The notes beneath the pieces are model-generated. The model was not told the DNA's origin. It saw only the letters and a program-made list of their open reading frames with translations, and searched no databases. A stretch of 64,000 nucleotides of DNA, taken from Pseudomonas asplenii (lineage in GTDB: Bacteria > Pseudomonadota > Gammaproteobacteria > Pseudomonadales > Pseudomonadaceae). Location: positions 343,603 through 407,602 of the forward strand of contig NZ_JSYZ01000007.1 in NCBI RefSeq assembly GCF_001293465.1, in the 5' to 3' direction. This document shows, in pieces, positions 1-9,795 of the stretch (position 1 is its first letter; each line of letters opens with the position of its first letter). The position numbers were made by a program, and so were the translations under genes.

Positions 1-61
1 CGATTTCGTACATAGCCTAGGCAATGGTTCTCCACCGTTCCACCCGCCAAGGATGATGAGC

Positions 62-1084
62 ATGCCCCATGCCGACACCCTCCAGCATGACGTACTGCAA
101 ACCCTGCTCAGCCGTTTTCCGGTGTCTGCGCCTGCCGCTCAAACCCTGCGCACCTTGCAGGCCCACGGCCTGGATCGATTGCCGTTGCCAGGCCAGGGCA
201 AGACCTTGCAGCGCTGGCAAAAACTGGCCCAAGTGGCCGGGCATGACCTTTCACTGGCCAAACTCTATGAAGGCCATACCGATGCGCTGGCAATCCTGGC
301 TGAATGTGATGCCCGGCACCTGGAGGACCCGCATATCTGGGGCGTCTGGGCCGCCGAGCCGCCCTTTGCCAGCACGCGGATTGTCGCCCGTCGGGGCCTT
401 CAGTTGCAGTTGCGCGGGCGCAAGGCCTGGTGCTCGGGTGCCCACCACATCGATCGCGCACTACTGACCGCCTGGGATGAAGAAGGCCGTCAGCAACTGG
501 TCGCCATCCATCTCAATGAGCCCACCCAACACCTGGACGCCAGCACCTGGCACGCGGTGGGCATGGCAGACACCGGCAGCGTTGAGCTCGAGTTTCGCGA
601 CACCCCTGCGTACCCGGTGGGTCAACCGGGGCGTTATCTGGAGCGTCCGGGTTTCTGGCATGGCGGGGCAGGTATTGCCGCTTGCTGGTATGGGGCCAGT
701 GAGGCCCTGGCCGAGCATCTGCGCCAGTACTGCTGCACCCGGCGATCCGATCCCCATGCCAACGCCCACCTGGGGGCCGTCGAGGCGTCCCTGTGCGCCG
801 CCAGAGCCACACTGCGCGAATGTGCAGCCTGGATCGACGCGCATCCGCAGGCCGAGGCCAGCGTCCCCGTACGCCGCTTGCGGGCAGTGGTGGAAGAAGC
901 CGCCTCGAACGTGAGCGCTCATGTGGGACGTGCGCTGGGGGCCAGCCCCTACTGTCGTGATCCCCACTTTGCCCGGCTCGCTGCCGACCTTCCGGTGTAC
1001 CTGCGGCAAAGCCATGCCGAGCGGGACCTGGCAGAGCTGGGCCACCAGGTGGCCGATGCGGCGCCAGGGAGCTGGCAGCTATGA
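62..1084 (+). CDS. Acyl-CoA dehydrogenase-like protein
   Basis: The 340-residue protein reads as a short, diverged acyl-CoA dehydrogenase: a middle beta-domain stretch (ARRGLQLQLRGRKAWCSGA, about residues 106-124) followed by an Ala/Arg-rich helical C-terminal domain. ATG 62 is chosen over ATG 53 and 56 because AAGGA at 48-52 gives normal spacing only to it. Its stop overlaps the next start (ATGA), so it is the first seen member of a coupled four-gene cluster with a PIG-L deacetylase, a methyltransferase and a glycosyltransferase. The usual catalytic Glu is not obvious to me, so the substrate and even the dehydrogenase activity are uncertain; it could act on a carrier- or sugar-linked intermediate. 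Confidence 0.75.
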   Translation: MPHADTLQHDVLQTLLSRFPVSAPAAQTLRTLQAHGLDRLPLPGQGKTLQRWQKLAQVAGHDLSLAKLYEGHTDALAILAECDARHLEDPHIWGVWAAEPPFASTRIVARRGLQLQLRGRKAWCSGAHHIDRALLTAWDEEGRQQLVAIHLNEPTQHLDASTWHAVGMADTGSVELEFRDTPAYPVGQPGRYLERPGFWHGGAGIAACWYGASEALAEHLRQYCCTRRSDPHANAHLGAVEASLCAARATLRECAAWIDAHPQAEASVPVRRLRAVVEEAASNVSAHVGRALGASPYCRDPHFARLAADLPVYLRQSHAERDLAELGHQVADAAPGSWQL

Positions 1085-1848
1085 GCACCGCCATGGACTC
1101 GAAGGCGATTGAGGGAACCGGCACGCCCCTGGCCGACTGGCAACGCTCGGTGTCCCTGGCGGAGGTGCCGCCCATCAGCCGCAACACGCTCGTTCCCGAC
1201 GGATGCCGGCTGGTCGTGGTCGCACCGCACCCCGATGACGAGGTGCTGATGTGCGGGGGGCTGCTGGTGGGCCTGGCGCAACAGCCGGCACCGAACCTGT
1301 TGTTGATCTCGGTGACGGACGGCGAAGCCAGCCATCGAGGGTCGACGCGCTGGACTGAACACCGGCTTCGGCAGGTGCGGCCCCGGGAGAGCCTGGCCGC
1401 CCTGCATGAACTGGGACTCAAGACCACGCAGCTGCAATGGTTGCGCCTCGGGCTGCCGGACAGTGACGTTGCACGCCATGAACCCGAGCTGTGCCACGAC
1501 CTGTCGCAATGGATCGAACCCGGGGATCGCGTGATCACCACTTGGCGCGAGGATGGTCATGCTGACCATGAAGCGGTTGGGCGGGCCTGCGCCGGGGCAG
1601 CCCGACAACGCCAGGCCATGCTGTTCGAAGCCCCCGTGTGGGCGTGGCACTGGGCCCTGCCGAACGATGCCCGCCTGCCGTGGAAACGTGCTCGCAAACT
1701 CTCGCTCGACGCCTCGACGCTCTCACTCAAGCGTCGGGCGATCGCCGCTCACCGCAGCCAGACAGTGCCTGATCAGGACACCGCGCCAGTGCTGCAGGCC
1801 CATGCCCTCGAAAGGCTTCTGCAACCCTTTGAACTGGTATTCACATGA
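1081..1848 (+). CDS. PIG-L family deacetylase
   Basis: A 255-residue PIG-L/LmbE-family protein. The zinc-binding signature APHPDDE lies near residue 50 and a second metal/substrate motif, DGHADHEA, near residue 160. The family hydrolyses N-acetyl groups from amino sugars or related small molecules in the cytoplasm. Start and stop overlap the neighbours by 4 bp on both sides (ATGA), implying coupled translation with the acyl-CoA dehydrogenase-like gene upstream and the methyltransferase downstream. Together these suggest modification of a sugar-containing metabolite or surface component; the substrate cannot be read from the sequence. Confidence 0.88.
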   Translation: MSTAMDSKAIEGTGTPLADWQRSVSLAEVPPISRNTLVPDGCRLVVVAPHPDDEVLMCGGLLVGLAQQPAPNLLLISVTDGEASHRGSTRWTEHRLRQVRPRESLAALHELGLKTTQLQWLRLGLPDSDVARHEPELCHDLSQWIEPGDRVITTWREDGHADHEAVGRACAGAARQRQAMLFEAPVWAWHWALPNDARLPWKRARKLSLDASTLSLKRRAIAAHRSQTVPDQDTAPVLQAHALERLLQPFELVFT

Positions 1849-2444
1849 GTGTGAGCGAGCACTACTTCGCCCAGTTGTTTGCCGCCAGTGACGATCCCTG
1901 GCAATTTCGCAGCCGCTGGTACGAGCAACGAAAACACGACCTGATCCTGTCCTGCCTGCCACGGCAACGCTATGGGCGTGTCTTCGAGCCCGCCTGTGCC
2001 AATGGCGAGCTCAGTGCCGCCCTGGCCTGCCGCTGCGACGCACTGCTGTGCCAGGACGGCGACCCGACGGCCGTGCGCCTGGCACGGACACGCCTGGGCG
2101 ACTTGCCCCACGCGGTGGTCGAACAGGGCCGGCTGCCCACGACCTGGCCGGCGGGACCGTTTGACCTGATCGTACTGGGCGAGATCGGCTATTACCTCAG
2201 TGCCTGCGACTGGCGCCAGGTTATCGCCCAGGCCCTCGACAGCCTGGCGCCCGGGGGTGAAGTGCTGGCCTGCCACTGGCTTGCGCCCATCGCGGGGTGC
2301 GAACAGGACGGAAGCCAGGTCCATGCCCTGCTCGAACGCCATCTGCCCCTGCATCGGGTCGTGCGCCATGAGGAAGCGCAGTTTCTGTTGGAGCTCTGGA
2401 GCCCGGAGCCCTGCGTCGTCAATCTGCAGGAGACCTGCCTATGA
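1845..2444 (+). CDS. SAM-dependent methyltransferase (NodS-like)
   Basis: A 199-residue class I methyltransferase. The SAM-binding motif I appears in the degenerate form FEPACANGELS near residue 43, followed by an acidic strand end (CQDGDP) and a motif II/III region FDLIVLGEIGYYL near residue 106. The opening (YFAQLFAASDDPW, then RSRWYEQRKHD) is typical of the NodS-like group found beside PIG-L deacetylases. NodS itself N-methylates a deacetylated chito-oligosaccharide, so action on an amine freed by the PIG-L enzyme is a reasonable inference. It overlaps both neighbours by ATGA. Confidence 0.85.
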   Translation: MSVSEHYFAQLFAASDDPWQFRSRWYEQRKHDLILSCLPRQRYGRVFEPACANGELSAALACRCDALLCQDGDPTAVRLARTRLGDLPHAVVEQGRLPTTWPAGPFDLIVLGEIGYYLSACDWRQVIAQALDSLAPGGEVLACHWLAPIAGCEQDGSQVHALLERHLPLHRVVRHEEAQFLLELWSPEPCVVNLQETCL

Positions 2445-3094
2445 TCGCCGTGATCGTACCTGCCCATAACGAGGCCCAGCGACTGGGGAAATGCCTCCAG
2501 GCCTTGAAACGGGCCGCCCGCCCTGTGGAACGCCTGGGCGAAGCCGTCCAGATCCTTGTCGTCCTGGATCAGTGCAGCGATGCCAGCCACTCCATCGCCG
2601 TGGCACATGCCGTTCGCACCCTGAGCATCGACGCACGCAACGTCGGCATGGCCCGCCGGGCCGGCGCCTCCCTGATGCTGGAGAACGGCGCTCGCTGGCT
2701 GGCGTGTACCGATGCCGACAGTTGCGTCCCTCCCGACTGGTTGCTCTGCCAACTGGCATTTGGCGCCGATGCCGTGTGCGGCACCGTGCATGTGGAGCAC
2801 TGGCAGGCTCATCAGGATGCCAGGCTGCGCCAGCGTTATCAGGCGCACTACCAGGCGCGCGAGCATCATCGCCACATCCATGGGGCCAACCTGGGCATTT
2901 GTGCCAGGGCCTACCAACGGGCCGGCGGCTTTCAACCCCTGCCACTGCACGAGGATGTACAACTGGTGAACGACCTGCAGCAAAGCGGGGCTCGAATCGT
3001 GTGGACCGCCCGCAACAGTGTCTCCACCAGCAGTCGCAGCGACTGTCGCGTGCGCGGCGGCTTCGGCGATTTTCTCACTGCGCTGGGCACTTGA
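2441..3094 (+). CDS. Glycosyltransferase family 2
   Basis: A 217-residue GT-A glycosyltransferase. The N-terminal nucleotide-binding segment IVPAHNEAQRL and the metal-binding DADS motif (about residue 90) are clear, as are HGANLGI and the LHEDVQL region typical of family 2. No membrane segment is evident, so it should be cytoplasmic. It is the last of four ATGA-coupled genes; the antiporter starts 8 bp after its stop. Donor and acceptor are unknown; the deacetylase and methyltransferase partners suggest a modified glycan or glycoconjugate. Confidence 0.87.
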   Translation: MIAVIVPAHNEAQRLGKCLQALKRAARPVERLGEAVQILVVLDQCSDASHSIAVAHAVRTLSIDARNVGMARRAGASLMLENGARWLACTDADSCVPPDWLLCQLAFGADAVCGTVHVEHWQAHQDARLRQRYQAHYQAREHHRHIHGANLGICARAYQRAGGFQPLPLHEDVQLVNDLQQSGARIVWTARNSVSTSSRSDCRVRGGFGDFLTALGT

Positions 3095-3102
3095 GCCCCG
3101 CC

Positions 3103-4455
3103 ATGGGCTTCCTCCTGTGGATGAGCGTGCTGGGCGGAATCCTGCTGGTCCTGGCACTGACCTCCTCCGCCTTGCGCTGGATGCCGATCACCACCTCGGC
3201 CGCCTGCCTGGTCATGGGGATTGCCATGGGTCCTGCCGGACTCGGCTGGCTGCAACTGGACCTTCATCAGGCGTCGTCCTGGATGGAGCACCTGAGTGAG
3301 GTCGCCGTACTGTTTTCCCTGTTCGTGTGCGGACTCAAGCTGCGCCTGCCTCTGAAGGACCCCAGCTGGCGAGTCGCCTTCGGGCTTGCCGGACCGGTGA
3401 TGCTGCTGAGCATCGCTGCCACCGGCATGGCGCTGCACTATCTGCTCGGACTGCCCTGGGGAGCCGCTGTGCTGGTGGCCTCGATCCTCGCCCCTACCGA
3501 CCCGGTATTGGCCTCCATGGTTCAGGTGAACGACTCGAGGGATCACGACCGGGTGCGTTTCGGCCTTTCCGGCGAAGCAGGACTCAACGACGGGGTGGCC
3601 TTTCCATTCGTCCTGTTGGGGCTGGCGATGCTCCAGGCGCCAGGCAGCACCAGCGATGGCTGGCTGGAGTGGCTATGCAAGGATCTGTTGTGGGCCGTTC
3701 CGGCAGGCCTGCTGATCGGCTACGGCATGGGACGCGGGCTGGGCCGGCTGACGCTGCTGATGCAAACCCGAAACCGGGACAGCACCTCCTCGCCCAACGA
3801 CTACCTGACGCTGGCGCTGATCGCCCTGGCCTATGTGATTGCAGAGGCATTGCAGGGGTATGGTTTTCTCTCGGTCTTCGCGGCCGCGCTCGGCTTGCGC
3901 CGGTCGGAAGTGCTCTCCTCGGACAGTGCCAAAGCGCCCGCCGAGCACCTGGTGCAGCCCGTGGTCGGGCACCAGAACGTCGAGCCGCACCTGGCCCTGC
4001 ATGGCGATGTCGATGCCCTGGAAGAGGCCCAGGTGGCGGCGGGGGTGATGATGGGGGACATGCTGGCCTTCGGTAACCTGGTGGAAAGGGCCATGGAGGT
4101 GTTCCTGGTCACCCTGCTGGGGGTCGTCATCGTGAACTATTGGGACGGGCGGGCAGTGATCATCGGCGCCCTCCTGTTTCTCGTCATCCGGCCGTCGAGC
4201 GTCCTGCTGCTGCCTTGGGGCCCACTGCTGCAGACGCCTCAACGGTGGCTGGTCGGCTGGTTCGGTATCCGCGGGATCGGCAGCCTGTATTACCTTTTCT
4301 ACGCCTTGAATCACGGGCTGGACGCGGACTTGGCCGGGACCTGTGTCGGCCTGACCCTCTCGGTGGTCGCCCTCAGCATCCTGATCCATGGCCTGAGTAC
4401 CCAGCCCATGCTTGCCCGCTATGAGCGCCTGAGGGCGAAGCAGGACGACGCCTGA
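3103..4455 (+). CDS. Cation:proton antiporter (CPA1-type)
   Basis: A 450-residue integral membrane protein with about 12 hydrophobic segments in the Na+(K+)/H+ exchanger fold. The sequence LAPTDPVLASMV contains the acidic transport-site motif (TDP) of CPA1 antiporters, followed by GEAGLNDGVAFPF, another family hallmark. The open frame extends upstream into the glycosyltransferase gene, but ATG 3103, 8 bp after that gene's stop, begins the first membrane helix (MGFLLWMSVLGGIL) and is the logical start. A polar stretch near residues 265-310 looks like a cytoplasmic loop. Likely cotranscribed with the upstream cluster; role probably pH or salt homeostasis. Confidence 0.88.
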   Translation: MGFLLWMSVLGGILLVLALTSSALRWMPITTSAACLVMGIAMGPAGLGWLQLDLHQASSWMEHLSEVAVLFSLFVCGLKLRLPLKDPSWRVAFGLAGPVMLLSIAATGMALHYLLGLPWGAAVLVASILAPTDPVLASMVQVNDSRDHDRVRFGLSGEAGLNDGVAFPFVLLGLAMLQAPGSTSDGWLEWLCKDLLWAVPAGLLIGYGMGRGLGRLTLLMQTRNRDSTSSPNDYLTLALIALAYVIAEALQGYGFLSVFAAALGLRRSEVLSSDSAKAPAEHLVQPVVGHQNVEPHLALHGDVDALEEAQVAAGVMMGDMLAFGNLVERAMEVFLVTLLGVVIVNYWDGRAVIIGALLFLVIRPSSVLLLPWGPLLQTPQRWLVGWFGIRGIGSLYYLFYALNHGLDADLAGTCVGLTLSVVALSILIHGLSTQPMLARYERLRAKQDDA

Positions 4456-4515
4456 CCCGAACGGGACCGCCTGCCAAACAGGTCCACGCCCTGCCGCTTC
4501 ATCCTGCAAGTCGAA

Positions 4516-5046
4516 TCAGAAGCTGACGGTCTGCACTATCACCGACCAGCTTCCGAGCAACAGCCAGAAGAGGGCAAAAAGCAGCGGTGAACGCAGGGAG
4601 AACAGCAGCGATTTGCGGTACCCCTTGTGCGTTGATTCACTGGCGCAGAATAACGGCGACTCATCATAGGCCAGTCCCATCACCGGCTCGCTCTGCAAGA
4701 GCTGGCTTTGCTTGAAGTGCCAGTGATCGATGATCTCGTACGCCGCCTTGATGCCAGGCCAGGCGTTCAGGGAACTGAGAATGCCGAGCAAGGCCAGTAT
4801 CGGTGGCAGGGACAGCGTGAACAGCTTGCCCCACTCAGGATTGACGTTGCTCATACAGGAAGCGAAAGCGATGACCAGAAATGACTGGGCCGTGAGGTAG
4901 GCGTCCGTCCGATTGGACAGGATGGTGGTTTCGTACTGGATTTCACGGCGATAGAAATCCAGGCGCTCCTTGGGAGAACCGAACATCTTGGCATTCTGCT
5001 CGGTCAGGTCATCCTCGTTGATCCGAGACGTCAGGATCCGGGGCAT
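4516..5046 (-). CDS. Hypothetical membrane protein
   Basis: A 176-residue protein that I do not recognise by name. The N-terminal third is polar (TSRINEDDLTEQNAKMFGSPKERL), then two hydrophobic segments flank residues 65-110 and a third lies at the C-terminus (LFALFWLLLGSWSVIV), so it is likely anchored in the inner membrane. ATG 5046 is used rather than the longer frame to 5316, because the extension is compositionally unlike a protein and overlaps the next gene. It is convergent with the antiporter gene. Possibly paired with the small gene at 5075-5389. Confidence 0.7.
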   Translation of the reverse strand: MPRILTSRINEDDLTEQNAKMFGSPKERLDFYRREIQYETTILSNRTDAYLTAQSFLVIAFASCMSNVNPEWGKLFTLSLPPILALLGILSSLNAWPGIKAAYEIIDHWHFKQSQLLQSEPVMGLAYDESPLFCASESTHKGYRKSLLFSLRSPLLFALFWLLLGSWSVIVQTVSF

Positions 5047-5074
5047 TGCCACAGCTTCTCGGGGTCCGTTTTCA

Positions 5075-5389
5075 TCACGCGTTGTCCGGCTGCCCGGAGT
5101 CGGCGCAGGACAAACGCCCCGCCTCGCCGCCGGCGATACGCTCGGCTTGATCGCGGCCCCGCTGGAGGGCATCGGCCAGGGTCCACTCCGTTGCGGAAAG
5201 CGTCTCGACCCGTTCCCATACCGGTTGCAGATCATTGGAATAAACGCAGACCAGGAGTTCGAGCACTTCGTTGGAACGTGCTCGAACCCGAATATCCAGG
5301 TAACAGCCATTTTCAACCGCTTCGTTATGACACACCTCGGTCATTGGCTGCTGTACCCACGCGTTATAGACAGGTCCTCGGCGATACAT
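5075..5389 (-). CDS. Hypothetical small soluble protein
   Basis: A 104-residue acidic protein (many Glu/Asp/Arg, no membrane segment or signal peptide) of unknown function. The central part (GCYLDIRVRARSNEVLELLVCVYSN contains alternating hydrophobic strands) suggests a small alpha/beta fold. It lies 28 bp upstream of the membrane protein gene at 4516-5046 in the same direction, so the two are likely cotranscribed, and it is divergent from the cyo operon. No catalytic motif is visible. Confidence 0.6.
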   Translation of the reverse strand: MYRRGPVYNAWVQQPMTEVCHNEAVENGCYLDIRVRARSNEVLELLVCVYSNDLQPVWERVETLSATEWTLADALQRGRDQAERIAGGEAGRLSCADSGQPDNA

Positions 5390-5638
5390 GACGGCTCTCC
5401 TGAAAATCGCTTGAAACTCAAGGACCCGGCTGCCGCGATAATAATTCCATTGTTTTTATCCAGGCCCGACACAAGGCAATCACAGCGCAACTGGCCGCTT
5501 CGCCAGTTTTACCGCTCGTCCGTAAAAAAAACATCCGTTCAAACCAATCCGGGCGACGCCTTTTCCATACCCCTGTTACCGATTCAAACGCACTGAACCA
5601 CACACCGCACTGAATGCAGCGCGCGTGAGGGAGCACCT

Positions 5639-6565
5639 ATGAAAATCAAAAAACCTCATCTGTCTTTCCTGATCAGTGCAGTGACGCTACAGGGGTGTAA
5701 TGCCGTTCTGTTGAACCCCAAAGGCCAAGTCGCCATTGACGAGCGCAACCTCATCTTTCTCGCCACAGCGCTGATGCTGGTTGTCGTCTTGCCGGTGATC
5801 GTCATGACCTTCTGGTTCGCCTACCGCTATCGCGCCAGCAACAAGACCGCGCCCTACGCACCGCGCTGGGCCAGCTCACACAGGATCGAGGCGGTCGTCT
5901 GGGGAGTGCCGCTGCTCATCATCTTGGTTCTGGGTGTCGTCACCTGGCGGACCACCCACTCGCTGGATCCCTACAAGCCCCTCGAGTCGCAGGTCGCACC
6001 GCTGAATGTCCAGGTGGTGGCGACAGACTGGAAATGGCTGTTCATCTATCCCGACCTGGGGATCGCCAGTGTCAATGAGCTGTCCCTGCCGGTAAACACT
6101 CCGGTCAGCTTCACCATCACTTCCGACGCGGCGATGACGTCATTTTTCATTCCCGCATTGGGAGGCCAGGTCTACGCCATGGCCGGCATGCAGACCCGGC
6201 TCCACCTGATCGCCAACGAAACGGGGCAGTTGCGGGGCATCGCCGCCAATTACAACGGCCCCGGTTTCTCGGACATGCACTTCGATACCTATGCCACGAC
6301 CGCCAGCGGGTTCGAGGCGTGGGTGGCCAAGGTGAAAACCGCCCCACGATCACTGGATCACGCGCAATACGCAAGGCTCGCCAGACCCACCATCGCCCAT
6401 CCGGTGACCTACTACTCCCGCGTCGATGAAACGCTGTTCCAGGCCATTGTGGACCAGTACGAGGGGATGAACCCATCCAACGGAACCAAGGGCAAGGAAA
6501 CCGGGATGCGTGCCATCGGAATCCATGACCGCAAGCCCCAACCCATGATGTCGAAGGAGCCCTGA
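5639..6565 (+). CDS. cyoA: Cytochrome o ubiquinol oxidase subunit II
   Basis: A 308-residue CyoA. It has a lipoprotein signal with lipobox LQGC (Cys at residue 20), two transmembrane helices (about 38-60 and 82-104), then the periplasmic cupredoxin-like domain ([16 protein letters not shown] and the [17 protein letters not shown] region). As in quinol oxidases, the CuA-binding cysteines are absent. It is part of the bo3 terminal oxidase that oxidises ubiquinol and reduces O2 with proton pumping. GGGAG precedes the ATG. First gene of cyoABCD. Confidence 0.95.
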   Translation: MKIKKPHLSFLISAVTLQGCNAVLLNPKGQVAIDERNLIFLATALMLVVVLPVIVMTFWFAYRYRASNKTAPYAPRWASSHRIEAVVWGVPLLIILVLGVVTWRTTHSLDPYKPLESQVAPLNVQVVATDWKWLFIYPDLGIASVNELSLPVNTPVSFTITSDAAMTSFFIPALGGQVYAMAGMQTRLHLIANETGQLRGIAANYNGPGFSDMHFDTYATTASGFEAWVAKVKTAPRSLDHAQYARLARPTIAHPVTYYSRVDETLFQAIVDQYEGMNPSNGTKGKETGMRAIGIHDRKPQPMMSKEP

Positions 6566-6566
6566 C

Positions 6567-8546
6567 ATGTTCGGAAAATTGACCTGGGACGCCATCCCCA
6601 CCGATGAGCCGATCATCATGTACACCCTGGCGGTGGTGGCGCTGATCGGCGTCACCCTGCTCGCCTGGGTGACCCATAAGCGGTACTGGGGCCACCTGTG
6701 GCGCGAATGGCTCACGAGCGTGGACCATAAGAAGATCGGCTGCATGTACATCATCGCGGCACTGGTCATGCTGCTGCGCGGTTTCTCCGACGCCATCATG
6801 ATGCGGACACAGCAGGCCATGGCCGCCGGTGGGGGAGCCGGCTACCTGCCCCCGGAACACTACGATCAGATCTTCACCGCCCATGGCGTGATCATGATCT
6901 TCTTCATGGCCATGCCGTTCGTGGTGGGGCTCATGAACGTCGTCGTACCGCTGCAGATCGGCGCCCGCGATGTCGCCTTCCCTTTCCTCAATGCCTTGAG
7001 CTTCTGGCTGTTCGTGGTCGGAGCCGTGCTGGTCAACGTGTCATTGGGGGTCGGCGAGTTCGCCCGCACCGGCTGGGTCGCCTACCCGCCACTTTCAGGG
7101 CTCGCCTATAGCCCCGGCGTCGGGGTCGACTACTACATCTGGTCGTTGCAGATCTCCGGCATCGGTACGCTGCTCACCGGGGTCAACTTCTTCGTGACCA
7201 TCCTGAAGATGCGGACCCAGGGCATGACCCTGTTCAAGATGCCGATCTTCACCTGGACGGTGCTGTGTACCTCCATTCTGATCCTGGCCGCCTTTCCCAT
7301 CCTCACCGCCACGCTGTTCATGCTGACCATGGACCGCTACCTGGACATGCACTTCTTTACCAATGAAGCCGGCGGCAACCCGATGATGTACGTCAACCTC
7401 ATCTGGGCCTGGGGACACCCGGAGGTGTACATCCTGATCCTGCCGGCATTTGGCATCTTTTCGGAAATTGCCGCCACGTTCAGTCGCAAGCGCCTGTTTG
7501 GCTATGCCTCGTTGGTATGGGCAACCATCGCCATCACGATCCTGTCGTTCATCGTCTGGCTCCATCACTTCTTCACCATGGGGGCCGGCGGCAACGTCAA
7601 CGCGTTTTTCGGCATCATGACGATGATCATCGCCGTGCCGACCGGGGTGAAGATCTTCACCTGGCTGTTCACCCTGTACAAAGGCCGGGTCCGCTTCGAA
7701 ACACCCATGCTCTGGACGCTGGGCTTTATCGTGACGTTCAGCATCGGTGGCATGACCGGTGTTCTGCTCGCGGTGCCGGGGGCGGACTTTCTGCTGCACA
7801 ACAGCCTGTTTCTGATCGCGCACTTTCACAACGTCATCATTGGCGGTGCGGTGTTCGGCTACATGGCGGGCCTGACCTACTGGTTCCCCAAGGCCTTCGG
7901 CTTCCGTCTGAACGACAAGTGGGGAAAAACCGCCTTCTGGTGTTGGCTGATCGGCTTCTACTTCGCCTTCATGCCGTCCTACGTGTTGGGTTTCATGGGC
8001 ATGACCCGACGCCTGAATCACTTCAACAACCCCGAGTGGCGCCCATGGCTGATGCTGGAGTTGATCGGCGTGGCGATCATTCTCTGTGGAGTGACGTGCC
8101 AGGCCGTGCAACTGTGGGTGAGCATTCGCGATCGCGACAAGAATCGGGACAAGACCGGAGACCCCTGGGACGGGCGCACCCTGGAATGGGCGACGGCCTC
8201 CCCGCCCCCGGTCTACAACTTCGCTCAACAACCGGTAGTGGATGACCTGGATGCCTATTGGGGAATGAAGGAGCGTGGCATCAGCACCCTCACCCACACC
8301 GACTACCGGCAGATCCACATGCCCAGCAACACCTCGGCCGGCCTGCTGATCAGTCTCTTCACCTTCCTATGCGGTTTTGCCCTGGTCTGGCACATCTGGT
8401 GGCTGGCAGTGCTGGGACTGGTCGCCGCCGGTGTGGCCCTGATTGTTCGCAGTCATGACGAGCACACCGACCATTTCATACCCGCGCAGGAAGTCGCCGT
8501 GATCGAGAAAACCCGGCTTCAGCATCTGACGGAGGCGTCATCATGA
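6567..8546 (+). CDS. cyoB: Cytochrome o ubiquinol oxidase subunit I
   Basis: A 659-residue heme-copper oxidase catalytic subunit, the usual CyoB length. Seen are the first heme-ligand His in [10 protein letters not shown], the CuB/His-Tyr region WGHPEVYI, the paired His of LHHFFTMG, and the low/high-spin heme ligands in [10 protein letters not shown]. It carries heme b, heme o3 and CuB and is the proton-pumping centre. It follows cyoA by 1 bp and overlaps cyoC by 4 bp. Genomes of this genus often carry a second cyo operon elsewhere; this one lacks an adjacent cyoE. Confidence 0.96.
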   Translation: MFGKLTWDAIPTDEPIIMYTLAVVALIGVTLLAWVTHKRYWGHLWREWLTSVDHKKIGCMYIIAALVMLLRGFSDAIMMRTQQAMAAGGGAGYLPPEHYDQIFTAHGVIMIFFMAMPFVVGLMNVVVPLQIGARDVAFPFLNALSFWLFVVGAVLVNVSLGVGEFARTGWVAYPPLSGLAYSPGVGVDYYIWSLQISGIGTLLTGVNFFVTILKMRTQGMTLFKMPIFTWTVLCTSILILAAFPILTATLFMLTMDRYLDMHFFTNEAGGNPMMYVNLIWAWGHPEVYILILPAFGIFSEIAATFSRKRLFGYASLVWATIAITILSFIVWLHHFFTMGAGGNVNAFFGIMTMIIAVPTGVKIFTWLFTLYKGRVRFETPMLWTLGFIVTFSIGGMTGVLLAVPGADFLLHNSLFLIAHFHNVIIGGAVFGYMAGLTYWFPKAFGFRLNDKWGKTAFWCWLIGFYFAFMPSYVLGFMGMTRRLNHFNNPEWRPWLMLELIGVAIILCGVTCQAVQLWVSIRDRDKNRDKTGDPWDGRTLEWATASPPPVYNFAQQPVVDDLDAYWGMKERGISTLTHTDYRQIHMPSNTSAGLLISLFTFLCGFALVWHIWWLAVLGLVAAGVALIVRSHDEHTDHFIPAQEVAVIEKTRLQHLTEASS

Positions 8547-9157
8547 CTCACACGGTATTGAATCAAGCTATCGCCCATAACCACGAACAGGGCCATGAAG
8601 ACGCGGGCTCCCTGAAGGTGTTCGGCTTCTGGGTCTACCTGATGACCGACTGCATTCTGTTCGCGACGCTGTTCGCCAGTTACGCCGTCCTGCGCGACAA
8701 CGTCGCCGGTGGACCTTCGACGGTCGACATCTTCGAGCTGCCTTATGTCCTGGGAGAAACCCTGTTGCTGTTGCTGAGCAGCATTACCTACGGCTACGCG
8801 ATGCTCGCCCTGAACCGAGGTGCCGCCGGGCAAGTGATTCGTTGGCTTGGGCTGACGTTCCTGCTGGGGTCCGCCTTCGTGGGCATGGAGATCAATGAGT
8901 TTCACCATCTGGTTCAGGAAGGGTACGGCCCTGCCCGCAGCGGCTTTCTCAGTGCCTTTTTCACGCTGGTCGCCACCCACGGTCTGCACGTCGCCATCGG
9001 CCTGATCTGGATGGCCGTTCTCATGTGCCAGGTCGCCCGTCGGGGGATCACCGGCACCACGGCAATGCGTCTGAGTTGCCTGAGCCTGTTCTGGCATTTT
9101 CTCGATGTCATCTGGATCTGCGTGTTCACCGTCGTCTACCTGCTGGGAGTGGCCTGA
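8543..9157 (+). CDS. cyoC: Cytochrome o ubiquinol oxidase subunit III
   Basis: A 204-residue, five-helix subunit III of the bo3 oxidase. Characteristic segments are [20 protein letters not shown] near residue 24 and [13 protein letters not shown] near residue 147, with [10 protein letters not shown] at the end. It stabilises subunit I and does not carry cofactors. Its ATG overlaps the cyoB stop by 4 bp, and cyoD follows after 1 bp. Confidence 0.95.
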   Translation: MTHTVLNQAIAHNHEQGHEDAGSLKVFGFWVYLMTDCILFATLFASYAVLRDNVAGGPSTVDIFELPYVLGETLLLLLSSITYGYAMLALNRGAAGQVIRWLGLTFLLGSAFVGMEINEFHHLVQEGYGPARSGFLSAFFTLVATHGLHVAIGLIWMAVLMCQVARRGITGTTAMRLSCLSLFWHFLDVIWICVFTVVYLLGVA

Positions 9158-9158
9158 T

Positions 9159-9497
9159 ATGTATACCCAAAGCCCCATCAACAGCTCAGCCGGTTCAAGC
9201 CATGGCAGCAGAACGTCCTATCTGATCGGATTTGCTCTGTCCCTGGTGCTGACGATCATCCCTTTCGGCCTGGTCATGTTCCCGACACTCCCTCGCCACT
9301 TCACGGCCTGGTTGGTCATCCTGAGCGGGATCGTGCAAGTCTTCATTCACTTGAAGTACTTCCTGCATCTGGATACAGCCGCCGAGCAGCGCTGGAACCT
9401 GATTGCATTCGTTTTTTCGCTGGTCATCATCCTGCTGCTGGTGGGGTTGTCGTTATGGATCATGGAAAGCATCCACATCAAGATGCTGGCACATTGA
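9159..9497 (+). CDS. cyoD: Cytochrome o ubiquinol oxidase subunit IV
   Basis: A 112-residue, three-helix subunit IV (YLIGFALSLVLTIIPFGLV; LSGIVQVFIHLKYFLHLD; IILLLVGLSLWIM). The HLKYFLHLD segment is diagnostic. It assists assembly of CuB in subunit I. ATG 9159 is chosen because it lies 1 bp after the cyoC stop and gives the family's length. The operon ends here: no heme O synthase (cyoE) follows, so farnesylation of heme must come from a copy elsewhere. Confidence 0.94.
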   Translation: MYTQSPINSSAGSSHGSRTSYLIGFALSLVLTIIPFGLVMFPTLPRHFTAWLVILSGIVQVFIHLKYFLHLDTAAEQRWNLIAFVFSLVIILLLVGLSLWIMESIHIKMLAH

Positions 9498-9795
9498 GTC
9501 ACACTCCCGGGCATTTAATCACCCCACTATCGCCCGTCACTGGCCAGCCCTGTCAATCGACCTTCAATCATTCTCAACCGGAGGCTGCGCGCGAGCAGTC
9601 GGCGCGCACCCACAGAGGCTTTATTTAGCGAGGCGGCTTATCGACTGACCATCGAATAAACTCAAAACAAGTTGAACCTTCAATAAACATCCATCCGTCG
9701 CCCCTATAAAAGAATAAAAAAACCTTGAGCGTTTTCTCCCCTCAACATTAAACGGGCCAACGGCTCGTACTTTAACAATCATGAGGTGAGATAAA

